DNA of 64,000 nt from Chamaea fasciata (taxonomy: Eukaryota; Chordata; Aves; Passeriformes; Sylviidae), in contig JARCOQ010000005.1 in assembly GCA_029207755.1 (NCBI GenBank), forward strand, positions 63,623,414 through 63,687,413, written 5' to 3'. The position numbers and the translations under genes are program-made. Within the stretch, counting starts at the first letter, position 1. The number at the start of each line of letters is the position of its first letter. A model generated the notes under the pieces. That model was not told the origin of the DNA and ran no database searches. It saw only the letters and a program-made list of their open reading frames with translations. Shown here one piece after another: positions 24,526 through 36,893 of this stretch.

Positions 24526-27178
24526 TCCAATAATGGCTCCAGACTCTTACTCATCCTGCTGGTCCAGCTCACTTACCACTCTGAACTCCTTCACAGAGAG
24601 TCAAATCTTCCCATGTTTGGCTCCCATGTTTTCTACCCCCTCTTCACTCCTAGACTCTACAACCAAGGTCACAATTAAGCCAGGAAAATAGTAACAACAA
24701 CCACTTGCATCAGGCTGGCATTATATAGCACATTAGCCAGGCAGGATAATATATTATGCTGTAAAGAGTTGAGATTGTTATTGTCAAACACACTAGTTTG
24801 AAGGACGTTAAATTGTGTCCACATTAGTGCTTGAAACAGTCCTGTAAGAAGCAAGCTGGACAACATGCTTTAGACATGACTTCCTTTCTAATTGTAGTTG
24901 TGGCCTGTGGAAAAGGGAAAGGGGCAGTGGGTGAATCCCTACTGTTAGCTAATTAGATCATACATTTCCTCTCTCAGGCAATACATCTTTCCCTGCATGG
25001 GCTGCATTTTTCTCCACTAATTTCTCAAAAGCAGCTTCCCTATAAATCACAAATCATGACTGCAAGCATTCCCTTAATGAGCTCCTCCAGCTTTTGCATT
25101 TATTTTATGAAACAGCATTCACCAATCTTCATCTTACTGGTGCATTTAGAGTGTTTATTTGAAGTAATGGGAGGTCCTTCGGGTGCAGAGAGATGGACTC
25201 CCTGGTTAAAGATTGCACAGAATTCATTTCATTACCTATTTCCAAGGCATTCATCCCCCCTAGATATACCATGTCAGAGGTGACATACACATCTGCTCTG
25301 TTATTTTCAATATGAAAAGATATGTGTCTTGTTTTGTGATCACATCTTTAACAGAACCAGGGGGAAATGTTCTTTAATGAGATAAGCACAGCACCCAAAA
25401 TAGCTTTTATTCTTACTAGTCAGAGACACCAACACCTGCAAGCAATAGTCTACACAGCCTATGCAAATCACCAGAAAACACCCACGATTAACAAGACAAT
25501 CCGTATAAGATACAAATGTCAGAAATGCTAATCCAATTCAAAAAAGAGTGAGTCTTCTAGTTGCCCTAAGTTCATGAAGGACCCCTTCCTTCTTTGGAGA
25601 AAGCAGGGAGTTTCCCAGCTTGTTCTGTCATTTTTGAGTTGGCTTCTAGCATAAGAACCTCTTGTTTTCACTTCTTGTAGACTGAGCTCCTACTCACCCT
25701 CTTTAACAGGTATTCAAACTCCTTAGCAAGTTCCTAGCATCAACACACTGTTGCCAGTGAAATGAGGCCAGTGCTTCTCCAGATTCTTGAAGTGCTTCAT
25801 AAACTCTGCTACAACATCTGCACCCATATTTCTTACGTTCAATTTAACATACTTTTCCTAGCAATGGGCATAAAAATGATTATAAACCACATGTATAAAA
25901 GTCTTGAAACACAGATTCCTGAAAAGACTGCCTGAAAAATCACTCAGTGCTTAGTCTCTACAAAACTCAGCTTCCCTTGCCCAAGGGAGTCTACCATAAT
26001 CTGGAAGATAATGGTTCCATTTTTGAAACTCTTGGTGTTAGGCTCAGTTACAAGGCAATACCTTACCACAGATGCTTTTGCATACTGCATTAGCAAAGAC
26101 TTTTACACATGCAACATCAGTACTCCACACAAAAGAGCAACTCTCTCTAGGCTTTTACCCTTTCTGATATGAAACTTCTAGCCAGACACATATGAGTCAG
26201 AGTAACTTAGCCAGGCTTTCATTTCCTTAGTCCTGTTTCCACCGGCAACATCAGAACCGTGGTCTTTTATCTGAAATTCAATGACAAGCAGAGAGAATTT
26301 AATAAGAGGACTCTGATTTTGAGATTGAGAAGTGAACCCAATCAGAATGGTATTGCCTAATTCAGCGGACAAAAATGACACAATATGTAAGATGATAAAG
26401 ACATGAAGAATAAAAGGTAGTTTTTTATAAGTTTTAGATTCATCTTTAGAATAGAAAAGGTATTCTTGCAATTTGACTCCATTTCGCAGTTAAGCCAATT
26501 TGGATGTGCCTGCAGGAAGCCCTTCCTGTTCACTTCAAGGGAGGTGGCAGCCTCTGGAGAACTCCTGTGACCTGGGACCAGCAGAGGGCACTGCGTCACC
26601 AAGTGACAGCGGATGGACGCGACACGGCTCCCACCAGGCAGGGACAGTGAGCCACGCCGAAGGAAAGAAACAGGTTCTGGAAATTAGAAACGTGCATTAG
26701 TCACCAGCATATCAATCCTACAACTGATAAGGGCAAGACTGTTCAAACTGGCCTCCAACTCTGGGCACTGCTGGAAACACACCTAAATCCAGCTCTGCCT
26801 CCACACATCTCAGTCTCCAGGTGCTGATTTTAGGGCAATAAGCCTCCTCCTGAAAATGCTTTTCAAGGCATAGGGCCAAATCGATTGGTCCTGTCCTGCA
26901 GTGTATGTATCAAGGCTGGCTTAAGTCGAAAAACATCCTGTCAGCTTCCTCTCTCCTTTTCCAAACCTCTAAATCCTTCCTTGTAGCAGCAGGAAGTCAG
27001 TTCAGACAAAAAGATATCAAAGCAAAGAGCTGGCAATTTCCATTCTGTCCTCCCCTTTTACTCTCCGCCTCCTCCAACCTAGCAGACTTTCAATGAGCAG
27101 AGAAGCAAGTTAGAGGACACGAAAGGAATGCTGAGGTAGCAGCTTCAGAAGAGTGCCTTTCCACTTGCTTATTTCTAG

Positions 27179-27184
27179 TTTATT
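27179..27184 (-). terminator. IFT27: IFT27 poly(A) signal AATAAA
   Basis: TTTATT on the plus strand reads AATAAA in the IFT27 sense, 122 nt beyond the stop codon. It is the first canonical signal downstream and gives a short 3' UTR (about 27160-27305). Confidence 0.65.
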
Positions 27185-27305
27185 TTGAATTACCAGAGGA
27201 TGACCATGAAGTAGCAAATGGCTCATATTTTTTCTTCTCTCTGTATTCAGTCCAGCAGGATTTTCAGTACTAGAAGAAGCTTAGAGAATAAATAAATCAT
27301 ACCAG

Positions 27306-27404
27306 TCAGGCTAGTGAATGAAAAGTTTCCACTTTCTCTTTGTACAGTTGGTGGAATAACTTTGCCAGGATGTGGAAAGGGCCCTCAAAATTTTTCATTT
27401 CCTT
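27306..27404 (-). CDS. IFT27: IFT27 coding exon 7 with stop
   Basis: This exon encodes residues 155-186 ([20 protein letters not shown]...HSLA) and a TGA stop at 27308-27306. The acceptor is CTTTACAG. Confidence 0.95.
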   Translation of the reverse strand, partial: KEMKNFEGPFHILAKLFHQLYKEKVETFHSLA

Positions 27405-30400
27405 CTGTAAAGAAATAAGAAAGTTGTGAATTGCAGATGGAATAAGCATTTGACTACTTCTGCTCTGTTTCACCAAAGAAGGATTAAAACTAAGTTAGAT
27501 GACAAACAAGGGGAAGAGAGTCCCCATTTATCTTTTTTGCCTGAAAGAGAAGATAACTTTACAAACATCCCCTTGCACAGATGGTGAAAGGAGCAGATAC
27601 TCACCACTGACATCTCACAGTATTCCAGGCCATGTTTCTCAGCCCACTCCTGTGCTTGTTCCTGCTCCACAACTCGACGATCAGTTAGGTCTGTTTTATT
27701 CCCCACTAAGACACCTACAGAAAAAAAAAAGCCATGAAACAAAAAGAAAAAAAGCCCAGCTCATCAATGCTGACTTGTAAGCCATAAATACTGGAAGATT
27801 TTTGGAAGTAGCTGAAAAAGTTGGAGGTGTGAAGAATAGTCTGTAACTACCTAGAAAAGATTTCAAAAAGGAAATATATTCAAGCCTTACCAGCTTTTTG
27901 ATAAAAGTAAAGGAGTTGGAGGAAACCATGTCTGCCCCTGAGTTAAAACAAATGCTCTATTCCATAGCTCAGCAGAAATAACTGCTGTCATACAAGAGGG
28001 GAGTAGATAACAAGAATCACACCCATTCTTACCTGGGATGTGCACCCCAACTGCTTGAGCCATCAGCTTCTCCAACCATTTGTTACAGTTGTTGAAGGAT
28101 TGCTCATTAGTGACATCATACACAAGGCACAGGACGTTGGGTTGCTCCCACTGCACAGCAAGAAAGGAACACTGTCAGCTCTAATGAAACTGACGTGGTC
28201 AACAGCCAGGCTGTAAGTATGGCAAACACAGCTGCTAAGATGAAAATAAAAAGCCTAACCCCTAGGAATCCTATGCCCTGGCTGAGGTTTCACATTTCAG
28301 TTGACCCAACTAAATCACTGGTATTGGGAGAGGTGGTCTTGCTTTCCTCCCTAGTCCTGTCTGTGCAGTTCTCCCACTTTATTTGAACCAGCTCTGGCAC
28401 TCATCTGATCTCTTGGGAAGCTGATTTTTCATGTTGAATCAGCACAAAATTAATCCTAAAAAAAAAGTAGAACGGTTTTCTTCCAGTTCAAGAAGCAAAG
28501 CCAGCTTCTAGAGAAGTCCCTTGCAAACCAGATCTAGTGCAAGTGCAAAAGTAGGATTGCTCTTGTAGACAATGAAACATTAGGTTGATTTAGCCATCTC
28601 ATGAAAGCTTACATCAATTAACTGATTCTGCTTCTCAAAATGAGATAACACGGGAGAAATAGGAGAAAACTGTGCAGGGAAGGTCGCAAATACGTGAAGG
28701 AAAAAACCCAAGGGCAGGATTATGCTCAAGGACAAGAATGAATCCTGTTGGAACAAACACATCACTGTGACACAAAAAAAAAACCCTCCCACTTTTGAAG
28801 TTGCAACAAAACAGATGTTTTTCTAAGAAATGAAAATAACTTTAAACAACAGTACACAGAAATTCTCAGTTAAAATTCTCTATTTCTTTTGTAAGAAAAC
28901 TGCCTATCTGCTTTCCTTTCTCTGGAAAGTATTTCTTCTGGTACTTATACAAGTTTTAGAGAGGTAGAACAGGATACGTTGGCAACTGAGGTAATTGCTC
29001 CCATTTACACTAAAGACAAAGTTTGCTACATCTGCCAGACTGGGGAGCTCAGATCTTCAAAGCAAAAGCACTTCTTTGGAAGAAGAGGACTGTTACATAA
29101 GACTTACCAGTTTCTCCAACATTTCAGAAAATAGATCTTTTCCTGCCGAGTCAAAAATGAAGAATTCCTGAAAGCGGAAACAGAAAGAAGGCTCTTGCCA
29201 AGAAAAATGCAGTGCAGGGAAAGGTTTTAGAAGTAAATACTGCAGCTTGTAACTCCAACATTTTATTCAGTACAGCAGTGTCATGTCCCTAAGGGACAAA
29301 TTCCCTGCACTGAGAAAACTACAGATAGTATGAGAAAATAAATAGCCATTTTCCAAGTATAAGCAGTAAAAGAGTTACTTCCAAGGTCCCAAGCATAGTC
29401 TCCATCCCTACTGGAAACAGAGTATGTGGAGTGGGACAGTAACCTCTACTATTTATACAAAATTATATACATTCCATTAATGGGAGTATAGGGCATTAAG
29501 GAAAAACAACTGATAAGCTTTGGCTTTTGTAGTTCCAAGAATCATGTGCCCTAAAGAACAGAACATAATCTCAACAGAGCTGGCAATAACTTTGGTTTAA
29601 AATGTTGTGTTGGATACAAATATATTAAAATTATATTTTTAAGACTAAACTAAACCGTGGAGTATCAGCAATTACACATGACCAGCCTCATTTCCTTAAT
29701 GCAATTTAATTGCCCTATAAACATGCATAGTGATCTTCCACCAGAATGAGACTCGTGTGGGGCCTGAGCTTTGGATGTCTCTTTCTGACCCAATTTATGT
29801 CACAGAAAAACTCACCACGCTATCACTTGTCTCTGGAACTGATACAGCCTTTACCAACAGTTCTATGCCCGCTGTCTGTCAAAAAGAATCAGGAAAATGA
29901 GGATCAGGAGAGTTTTTAAGAGCCTATCCAACTGCATACCAACCGTGCATTGGATTGAGGCAATTCTTGTGAATCATTACAATTCCATCAAACACAGACT
30001 GCTGGAAACTCAGCAATACTCCTCCTAGCCCTGGTAACCTAATCTGACCAATATGTCAAAGACTTGTAGATTTGCTCAGCTGGGGGAAAAAGGAGGAGAA
30101 CCAAAGAGATTTACTTATAAACAGCTCAGAGTATTAGCTGAAGTCTGCAGGACTACGCTCACTCTCACATTCCTGCTCTAACGCATGTCTTAGAACGTTC
30201 TGCACTAACCATGTGATGAGCTAACATATGGAACTGAGATTATTTGTGCTTCTCCCACCTTTCATCTCATTCTGCTTTGTAGCTCATTTGTTTGTTCTAT
30301 TTCTATCCTTAAATTCTGGTTTCCATCTTTATTTCAATGAATAAACATATTTTAGGATTTTTTTCCTCCACACTCACATTTTCCTTTCTTTACTTTACTT

Positions 30401-33400
30401 ATATTTACTTTTATTTTTATCCTGCTTCTGATTAGTCATCACCATTGATTCTTACACTGAAAGACTGCAAACTGTATCCTCTTCATCTGGAAAGAGTTTC
30501 TGTAGATTATAATTATCTTGGGGCTATGCAGCACATCTTGGTGTTTGCACAGTGATAAGTGCACTGTCCACATGCACATTTAATAGTTGGAATTAAAAGC
30601 TTTCCCCTTCTGCAGTGCTTTTTCATAGAGTAGTCCCTAAAGGGGGGAGCTCTCCAACACCACAAAACCTTATGAAAACATTGGTTCAGCAGGAAAATCA
30701 CAAGATTAACTAAATTATTCTGCCTTAAGTTTCAATACCACCACCTACATAATGCAGATTTACAGAACGTTAAATGTTTCCTCTTCAGAATCTAGGGTGT
30801 AAGAAAGAAAACCATCTAAGATCCCCCCTTGAATGCCTCAACTTAAAATCTTATTTATCTTGTTCTAGGCCTCTCAGTTTTCCTGTTCATCTTAGAGAAA
30901 TTTTAGACAGCAGTCTGAGCCTGTTGTATGCTTACCAGTGTGTAGTTCTTCTGAAAATGAGCCCCATCACTTCGAAACATCTGGACTAAAGCACTCTTAC
31001 CCACAGCTGGATCTCCTGCAAAACCAAAAACATAAAATATTTTTGTTTCATACTAGAGAATCTTATTTTTCCTCAGTTCTGTTACTACCACAGGTTGTAA
31101 GAGCCTGGATGCTCTAACTCTGAATACAGGCAATTTAACTGTCACATGAAGCACAGAACCATCTAAAAGGCAATACCCACACAAGGAAATGAATATTGCC
31201 ATTATGCACACTGGTGGCTGACATCTGATTTCTGACCTATGCACAACAGCAAAGGACTGCCAGATCAGGGTGGAACTGCTGTTTGTTCTAAAATTCATGC
31301 CTGCTCCACAGTCCTTACCTAGGAATTAAAATTTCCCAGATATGTTATCATGTAGTGAAAATTGCAATGTGATAAGGGACTGGGCTTCCTAGGAGGCTAT
31401 TTCCTCTCCTTAGATTACCCATTTCCCCAGATTCAAATCCTTGTTATATACTGAGACAAAGCTGCTTAAGCTGGTAACTTTTCTCAATGAACTCTTCTTG
31501 CTGACCCTGCTAAGAGAGCAACTCTTGCTGACTCAATGCTGCTGGTGGCTCATTAGTTGCATCCTGGGCATAACAGAAGCAAACGTCAGAGAGAAAGCAC
31601 ATGGCTGGAGAGAAGAGCCTGCTGATTCATCCCTGTATGGAAGGAGAACCAAAGGGCTTTGTCTTTTGCTCTTCTAGAGCCAAGGCTTTCTGATTTGGCT
31701 TGCACAACACTTCAGGCAAACCTGGAAGCTGCCTCCTTTGGCCTACTCTTACAAAACTCTGTGAGATCCAAAGCAACCACGGGATCACAGAATATGCTGA
31801 GTTGGAAGGGACCCACAAGGATCACTGGGTCCAACTCCTGGCCCTGCACAGGACCATCCTCAAGAGTCACACCATGTGCCCAAGAGTATTGCCCAAATGA
31901 TTCTTGAACTCTGTCAGGCTTGGTGCTGTGACCACTTCCCTGGGGAGCTGTTACAGAGCCCAACCACACTCTGGGTGAAGAACCTTTTCTAATATCCAGC
32001 CTGAACCCCCCGACACAACTTCAGGCCGTTTCCTCAGGCTCTGCAGAAGTCACATCCACCCACTACATGAAAAAGAAAAACACCAAACTATAAATCATAA
32101 ATCATAACCTTTCCTAAACAAAGGCTTAATGCTTCCAAAGAGTTTATCATTTCTCCACATAATGTCTCACTAGCCTGGATAGTTAAAAGGACAGGAGCCA
32201 TTAATTAAATACCTCAGTGGTTCAAGCTTTACTCTTGAAGGAACATTCATAACAGTCAAGTCTGGAATACAAGTCTTTCACATTATGTTGTTAATAAATA
32301 AAGCCAGAAAGGAAGTATTTGACATTATGTTGTTAATGAATAAACCAAGAAAGGGGTATATTTTTGACTCTATTACAACTTGCTAATGGCATTTTGAAGG
32401 AAATTAGTAAAGCTCTCTGCTCACATACTATTACAGAGGAGGAAGGGTGTTTTGGATAGTGACAATTACCCCTAGATGCATTAACCAAATGTAGTTCTTG
32501 TTTAAACGTTTTTAGCATGCTTGCTTACTTTGAGCTGAGTTGGGCTCATAATATTTAGACAGGAAAATCTGGTAAGTCAGCTTATTTGTTCTCTGATCAG
32601 TTCAAGCTTGTGCGGAAGACAACACTCTGTTCTGAGTGGAAGCTATTCTGTATTTCAATAGACAATTAGATCTGTCTTTGAAAATGAGATAGAAGAGGCA
32701 CACATTGCTCCAAACTGTGCAGGCATCAGCCAGCACAAATTCTTAACTAATGCATTGCCTTTCTTCCACTTGACAGCCCCAGGTGTTCTTTCCCTCTTTT
32801 TATTCTTTGTCATTCTCGTTAGTCCATCACATCAGTACACTTCCTCAAAGTAAGTTTCCTTGCCCTTTTCAGTTTAGATTCATGTGCCAATAGTGCATCA
32901 CACAGTATATATTCTATCCTTATTTCTTTAAATTCTGCCAGAATCTGTAGCGTCTTTCAAAAATGCCTACTACTACCAGTTGTCTTTCTACAGTGAAAAC
33001 CTTTGTGTAGTGTCTCCACAGTAAGCTCAGACAACAGATATTTTACTTTTGTGTCTGTAAATTAAATGACCTTTGAGATAACACAGGAATTGCCTTCTAT
33101 TGTCAATTTAATAGTCTCTGTTTTGATAATAAGAGCCCTTTCCCCCTGTTCTCTTTGACCTTGGTGTAGCTCCCAATACTGTGTCATTGGTTCTTCATAA
33201 CCATTTCCTTAGGTCCACAAGAGCTCCCAGTTCCACTTCTGATGGCTTTGCTCCTATCTATGTAATTGCATTTTCTTGTTCCCTTTAGGTTGTTGTGGTT
33301 ACTCATATCTTAGGTCCCTTTCACTATAGTGGTTTTTTCTGCAACAGAGAATCTATTTTGCTTTATCTGCTTAATTAATTTGTTATTTTTAATAATACAT

Positions 33401-34644
33401 GGATATTACTGTAGCACATAGCAGAATGACATATGGGATAGGACATTCCTGTTCTTTGTGCTGTGAACAGAATTGAGAAGGCCACTCCAGACCCAATAAG
33501 GATTAAGGACATAAACAGGTCATCCAAAGAAAACTTATGTGATTTTAAAATGGTCGTGGAATTGGCCTTTGGTAACAGTAAACAACAAAACTGGATAGAT
33601 TTCAGCAAAGCCAGTATATTTGGAGCAGGAAACTTCCAAATTGGAAATGATGTTTCAAGTGTAGAAGACAGGCAAGATATTCATGCTGTTCACAGCAGTA
33701 GAACCACAAGAGAGATTAATTCTCTTGCCTTTGCTGAAGACCACATCTGGCTTTGTGTGAGTTGATGGTCAGCTGCTTCTGACGTTAAAAATGGCAAATA
33801 TTCTACTCTAGATGAAATAATCTGGAACGAAGAGTTAAACCTAGGAGTTGACTGCACAGAAAGGTTTTATGGATTTGTGCTTTTGGCTGAGGCTGCACAG
33901 AGCTTCAGAGGGAGGGGGAAAAAATAAAGGTTTTTTTCCACAAAGTGTTAACAGCCAGCTGTACTTACTTTCAACACCTCCATAATCCATCCCGACTAAA
34001 AAAAACGGTGTCTTCGGCTCATTTGTTTCTCAGGTTAGCCTCCAAATTGTTTGGGGAAAAAGATGCCACTGTGAAGTGCTCATCTTTCATCCTTCTACTC
34101 TTTGTTTAGGCTTTACCTTTCTATCATGCTCCCAGAATCATCTTTATTTCTGACATTAAGTTCTCACGTCAGCCCAAAGCAAGACTCACAAATGAGGCAG
34201 GACTCAGTTGCCTACCCTGCTCCCTTCACGCTTTCTCCAATCTCGGCACCCACCTTTCCACACTGCAGAAATACTCGGGGTTTTTTGGGTTTTCCCCCTC
34301 TTTTTCAGATCCTGTTCTTGGATTTCAGCCGACCCAACTACACCTCACACCCTTCCTGGGCACAGCTCAACTCCACGTGGCAGGCAGGGGCGGGTACCGA
34401 GTAGTAATAACACACACACGACTTCGCTGTTCCCGCCCCCAGGCAGCCGAAGTCCTCACGTCTCTCCTGTCGCCTCCCTCCCCACATCTCCGGCGGGGCG
34501 GCCCCTCGACGAGAGGCTGTGGGAAGCCGGGCCACGCTGCCGGCCTCGCCCCACCCCACGGCGCCCGCTCTAGTCCCCGCTCCGGATGGGAGCGGGCGGG
34601 CCAGACTCACCTGCCAGCAGACACTTGGCAGCGAGCTTCACCAT
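27306..34644 (-). CDS. IFT27: IFT27 (RABL4), Rab-like GTPase of the IFT-B complex, complete seven-exon gene
   Basis: IFT27 is a small GTPase that pairs with IFT25 in the intraflagellar transport B complex and works in cilia, notably in BBSome-linked export. Joining seven exons (34611-34644, 30936-31015, 29816-29875, 29108-29167, 28033-28150, 27605-27714, 27306-27404) gives an unbroken 186-codon frame plus stop, the usual length for the family. All introns are GT-AG. Visible G motifs are the P-loop GDPAVGKS (12-19), DSAGK (64-68), NKTD (123-126) and MSVK (152-155). Lys68 replaces the catalytic Gln of classical Rabs, which is a family trait. The C-terminus ends HSLA, with no prenylation cysteines, as in other IFT27 proteins. 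The start codon is the first ATG in the promoter exon and gives [11 protein letters not shown]. No damage is seen. CCAAT, RFX-like and NRF1 motifs upstream fit a ciliary housekeeping promoter. Confidence 0.97.
27605..27714 (-). CDS. IFT27: IFT27 coding exon 6
   Basis: Its 110 nt encode residues 118-154, starting [10 protein letters not shown], with the guanine-specificity NKxD motif. The acceptor is TCTGTAG and the donor GTGAGT. Confidence 0.96.
28033..28150 (-). CDS. IFT27: IFT27 coding exon 5
   Basis: Its 118 nt encode residues 79-117 plus one base, with the strand [15 protein letters not shown] and helix [10 protein letters not shown]. The acceptor is GTGCAG and the donor GTAAGA. Confidence 0.96.
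29108..29167 (-). CDS. IFT27: IFT27 coding exon 4
   Basis: Its 60 nt encode residues 59-78 ([20 protein letters not shown]), holding the G3 motif and switch II. The donor is GTAAGTC and the acceptor CTTTCAG. Confidence 0.96.
29816..29875 (-). CDS. IFT27: IFT27 coding exon 3
   Basis: Its 60 nt encode residues 39-58 ([11 protein letters not shown]...DSV), covering the switch I region and strand beta-2. The acceptor is TTGACAG and the donor GTGAGT. Confidence 0.95.
30936..31015 (-). CDS. IFT27: IFT27 coding exon 2
   Basis: Its 80 nt encode residues 12-38, including [14 protein letters not shown] and ending HFQKNYTL. The acceptor is TTTTGCAG and the donor GTAAG. It carries the nucleotide-binding P-loop. 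Confidence 0.96.
31784..32050 (-). mobile_element. CR1 LINE 3' fragment in IFT27 intron 1
   Basis: The plus strand opens with ATCACAGAAT and GTTGGAAGGGACCC, then GGTCCAACTCCTGGCCCTGC and later AGAACCTTTTCTAATATCC. This is the typical complement of an avian CR1 3' end. It is well preserved and 5'-truncated, as usual. It lies in the same orientation as IFT27. Confidence 0.88.
32281..32366. repeat. 42-bp tandem duplication in IFT27 intron 1
   Basis: Two copies of a unit beginning CATTATGTTGTTAAT start at 32281 and 32323. They differ by a few substitutions and a small indel, so the duplication is not very recent. Confidence 0.8.
34611..34644 (-). CDS. IFT27: IFT27 coding exon 1
   Basis: This exon encodes residues 1-11 plus one base ([11 protein letters not shown]), then the donor GTGAGT. 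The codon split across the junction is Gly12, the first residue of the P-loop. Confidence 0.96.
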
Positions 34645-34911
34645 GGCGCCGGCCCGGGGCAGGCGGCAGCGGGCCCGGACGGCGGCAGCGGTGGCCGCCA
34701 CCGCGCTGAGCCGCGGCCTTGACAACCGCGCGGCCCTGGCAACCGAGCCGCCACTTCCCATTGGCTGCGGGCCCTGCTCATCAAGGCCATCCGCGGTTAT
34801 TATTGGTTCTCTCATTTCACCTCGCCCACTAGCCGTGCTGTCAATTAAAGCAGACGCCCCGCCCCTCCCCGTGGCGCCGTGGCCGTACGGGCGGCGCGAA
34901 GGGGAATTCTG

Positions 34912-34953
34912 CCTGGCAACTAAAGACGTCATCGAGGGCCGGCTTGCTATTGG
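34912..34953 (+). promoter_or_regulatory. X1-X2-Y-like module (RFX + CREB + NF-Y sites)
   Basis: CCTGGCAAC (X1-like, RFX) at 34912, GACGTCATC (X2-like, CREB/ATF) at 34925 and ATTGG (Y-like, NF-Y) at 34949 occur in this order. There are 4 bp between X1 and X2 and 15 bp between X2 and Y. Order and spacing resemble the SXY module of MHC class II promoters. No clear S box is seen upstream. Occupancy is an inference from motifs. Confidence 0.55.
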
Positions 34954-35151
34954 GTAGTACTCGGGGGCCTGCACCACGGGGCTGAAATGACCCTCTGGGG
35001 GCACAGCAGAAAATGATAAAAGTTACGGGCAAGGAGCTGCGGCACCCCCAAGGCAGGGAGAGGCAAGCGGAGGAGAAGCCTCCACTTCCTGCCTGTGAGC
35101 CCGCGGAACGCGACGTTCCGTGCGGAAGGGCTCTGGGTTCCTGCGCCTTGT

Positions 35152-35163
35152 TGCGCATGCGCA
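35152..35163. promoter_or_regulatory. NRF1-type palindrome TGCGCATGCGCA
   Basis: A perfect match to the NRF1 consensus lies in the CpG island about 510 bp upstream of the IFT27 start codon and 510 bp before the first candidate plus-strand exon. It is a common element of bidirectional housekeeping promoters. Confidence 0.7.
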
Positions 35164-35670
35164 CGGCCAAAGCTCGGCCTGCCCCGGCCTGCTCGTCCCC
35201 GGCCCCGGCGCCGGCATTTGGGTCACGCTTCCCCCAGGGCTCGGGGCTGGAGCTGCATCCGGCTCCCAGCTTTGCTGCAGCCCCTTCAAAGTCGGCCAGG
35301 AAGCCGGGTCAGCACGGCGGGAACAGGCGGTGTGTGAGGCCGCTGTCACCCTGTGGGAGTGGAGCTGCGCTCGTTGACTGGCCGGGCCAGCAGCTGATCC
35401 GCTCTCCTTTCCTCCAGTGCACACTTTTCCTTGTGTTTGGCCGTGTTAATGTACTCACGGAGAAAGTTCTCTTGCTTGCTGATTTCTTAGCTGCTTTCGT
35501 CTTTTTTTCCCCTTCTTTGTTAATTTTTGTAGCCTTTCAAACTGCAGTAGTTTAATTTATTTTTTCCTTATTTTTAAAATGTTTCTATGAAGCTCTCCCT
35601 TGGCTACTATTAAACTATTTACATGCCCTGTTTTTATTCTTTGAACTGATTTTCTGTCTTCCTTAAGCAG

Positions 35671-35882
35671 TCCCAAGTGAATGAATTTGGGTGGGAGCTG
35701 AAAAAGGGGGCCATGAAGCTTCCTAGGTTTTCCCCTCCTTGCAACCTCTTTGAAAGATCTGTGGAAGCAACAGAAAGCGTGCCATTAATAGCAATCCATC
35801 CCTTTTTTAGCGTAAAAACTTTGCTTGGCTGCACTTTGGATTGTTTGTTCTGGAACACAGAATGTGCTTACTGTGGAAAGCA
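35671..35882 (+). CDS. Candidate exon A of an unrecognised transcript divergent from IFT27
   Basis: I do not recognise the product. A polypyrimidine tract and CCTTAAGCAG acceptor precede 35671, and the donor GTGAGTAAG follows 35882. The 212 nt are open in one frame (70 codons plus 2 bases; first ATG at 35677, MNEFGWELKKG...), ending ECAYCGK plus CA. The leftover two bases join exactly in phase with the next candidate exon at 36894 to form a Gln codon. It lies about 300 bp beyond the IFT27 CpG island, so the first exon would be non-coding and inside the island. It could also be a non-coding transcript with chance openness. Confidence 0.3.
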
Positions 35883-36893
35883 GTGAGTAAGCTTGGGAAG
35901 AACAGAATAATCAATAATGCATCTGTATTTGCATTATAATATTGGACGTTCCAAGGGTCAAAAATAAAGTTTTCCAAGTTTTGTTTTAATGTCAACATTT
36001 TATTTTAATGTGACCGCTTAGAAGGCAGCTCTGTTACCTTTCCTGGGATAAATTACCTGTAACATGTCTAGACATGCAAGCAAATAATATAAAATTAATG
36101 AGAGTCTATAACTGAATCAAAGGAGTCTTCTATATGCACATAAAATAACATTGTTTCTGTGATAAAAACATAAAGGGGACTTCGTTAGCCTGAGTGGGCA
36201 GACTTCAATTGTAGATGATGACTTGTAGTAAAATACAGTGATGGACTCACTATTGCCCCTTTAAAAATGAAAAGAAAAATTAATCCCAGGTTTCATTATT
36301 ACTTTCCCTGTTTTCCATCCCCAAATCCTCCATCACGTAAAACAGATGTGGGCTATTGATGTTGTCCATCACTTATGTCTAAATAGCTTACCTCCTCTTT
36401 CATATTTTCTGCCTTCCAAGAAATTCACTTGTCTCTGCATTGTTCCATTTTTGCAATCTTTGCATTATCCTTTGTTGTCTTTTTGGTAGTACTGCCCCAG
36501 TTTACTGACAGGTCTCAAAGCAAAGGCTTTGAGGTTCCATTATGATGTGCTTGAGGTTTATTGATTGTGGCTGCAGTGTGGTGGTATTCATCATCCACAT
36601 CCCAGTGGCATTTTACACTGGGATCGCTGCAACGGAAGGCATAGATTATGTTGGAAATGCGATTTTCATTGCTACTGAAAACTTCTGCTTGGAATCTGGA
36701 TTTCTCCTTCCTGCTTGCTGCTTTCGTATTAGCACCCTTTTCCTTTATCCCATTCCTTCATTTCCTACGTCTGCATGCATGTGTGCACAGAACTCTTAAT
36801 GAACTTGGATCCTCTCTATGTCTTCTGTCCTTTTACCTCACTTTTTTTTTTTTTTTACCCCATCTATCTTTTCCTCTGTCTGACTTATCACAG

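Larger units (their letters stand above)
11051..27178. other. Intergenic DNA between CACNG2 promoter and IFT27 3' end
   Basis: About 16 kb hold no exon that I can assign. The block includes a 23-bp tandem duplication (12286-12326), an AT dinucleotide run (about 15297-15315), purine-rich DNA (18300-18560), an AC run (19232-19248) and a pyrimidine-rich stretch (19320-19570). There are also SINE-like and CR1-like remnants, listed separately. The longest open frame (19320-20096, minus strand) lies opposite the pyrimidine-rich tract and has low-complexity composition, so it is not called. Confidence 0.7.
27405..34610 (-). other. IFT27: IFT27 introns 1-6
   Basis: The introns are 31016-34610 (3.6 kb), 29876-30935, 29168-29815, 28151-29107, 27715-28032 and 27405-27604. 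Only intron 1 holds recognised repeats: a CR1 tail and a 42-bp tandem duplication. No nested gene is seen on either strand. Confidence 0.85.
34645..35200 (-). promoter_or_regulatory. IFT27: IFT27 CpG-island promoter, probably bidirectional
   Basis: This GC- and CpG-rich block upstream of the IFT27 start has CCAAT boxes in the IFT27 sense at 34760-34764, 34802-34806 and 34949-34953. Two identical CCTGGCAAC (RFX-type half-site) words occur at 34735-34743 and 34912-34920. A CREB-like GACGTCATC (34925-34933) and an NRF1-type palindrome (35152-35163) complete the set. There is no TATA box. RFX factors are the established regulators of ciliary genes, which suits IFT27. The CpG-rich DNA extends to about 35400, and candidate exons occur on the opposite strand beyond it. 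Confidence 0.8.

Noticed and set aside
35013..35555. 180-codon open frame beginning in the IFT27 CpG island (plus strand)
   Set aside because: The composition follows the GC-rich island and then AT-rich DNA; no conserved motif. It might overlap a non-coding first exon, but not a convincing coding one.
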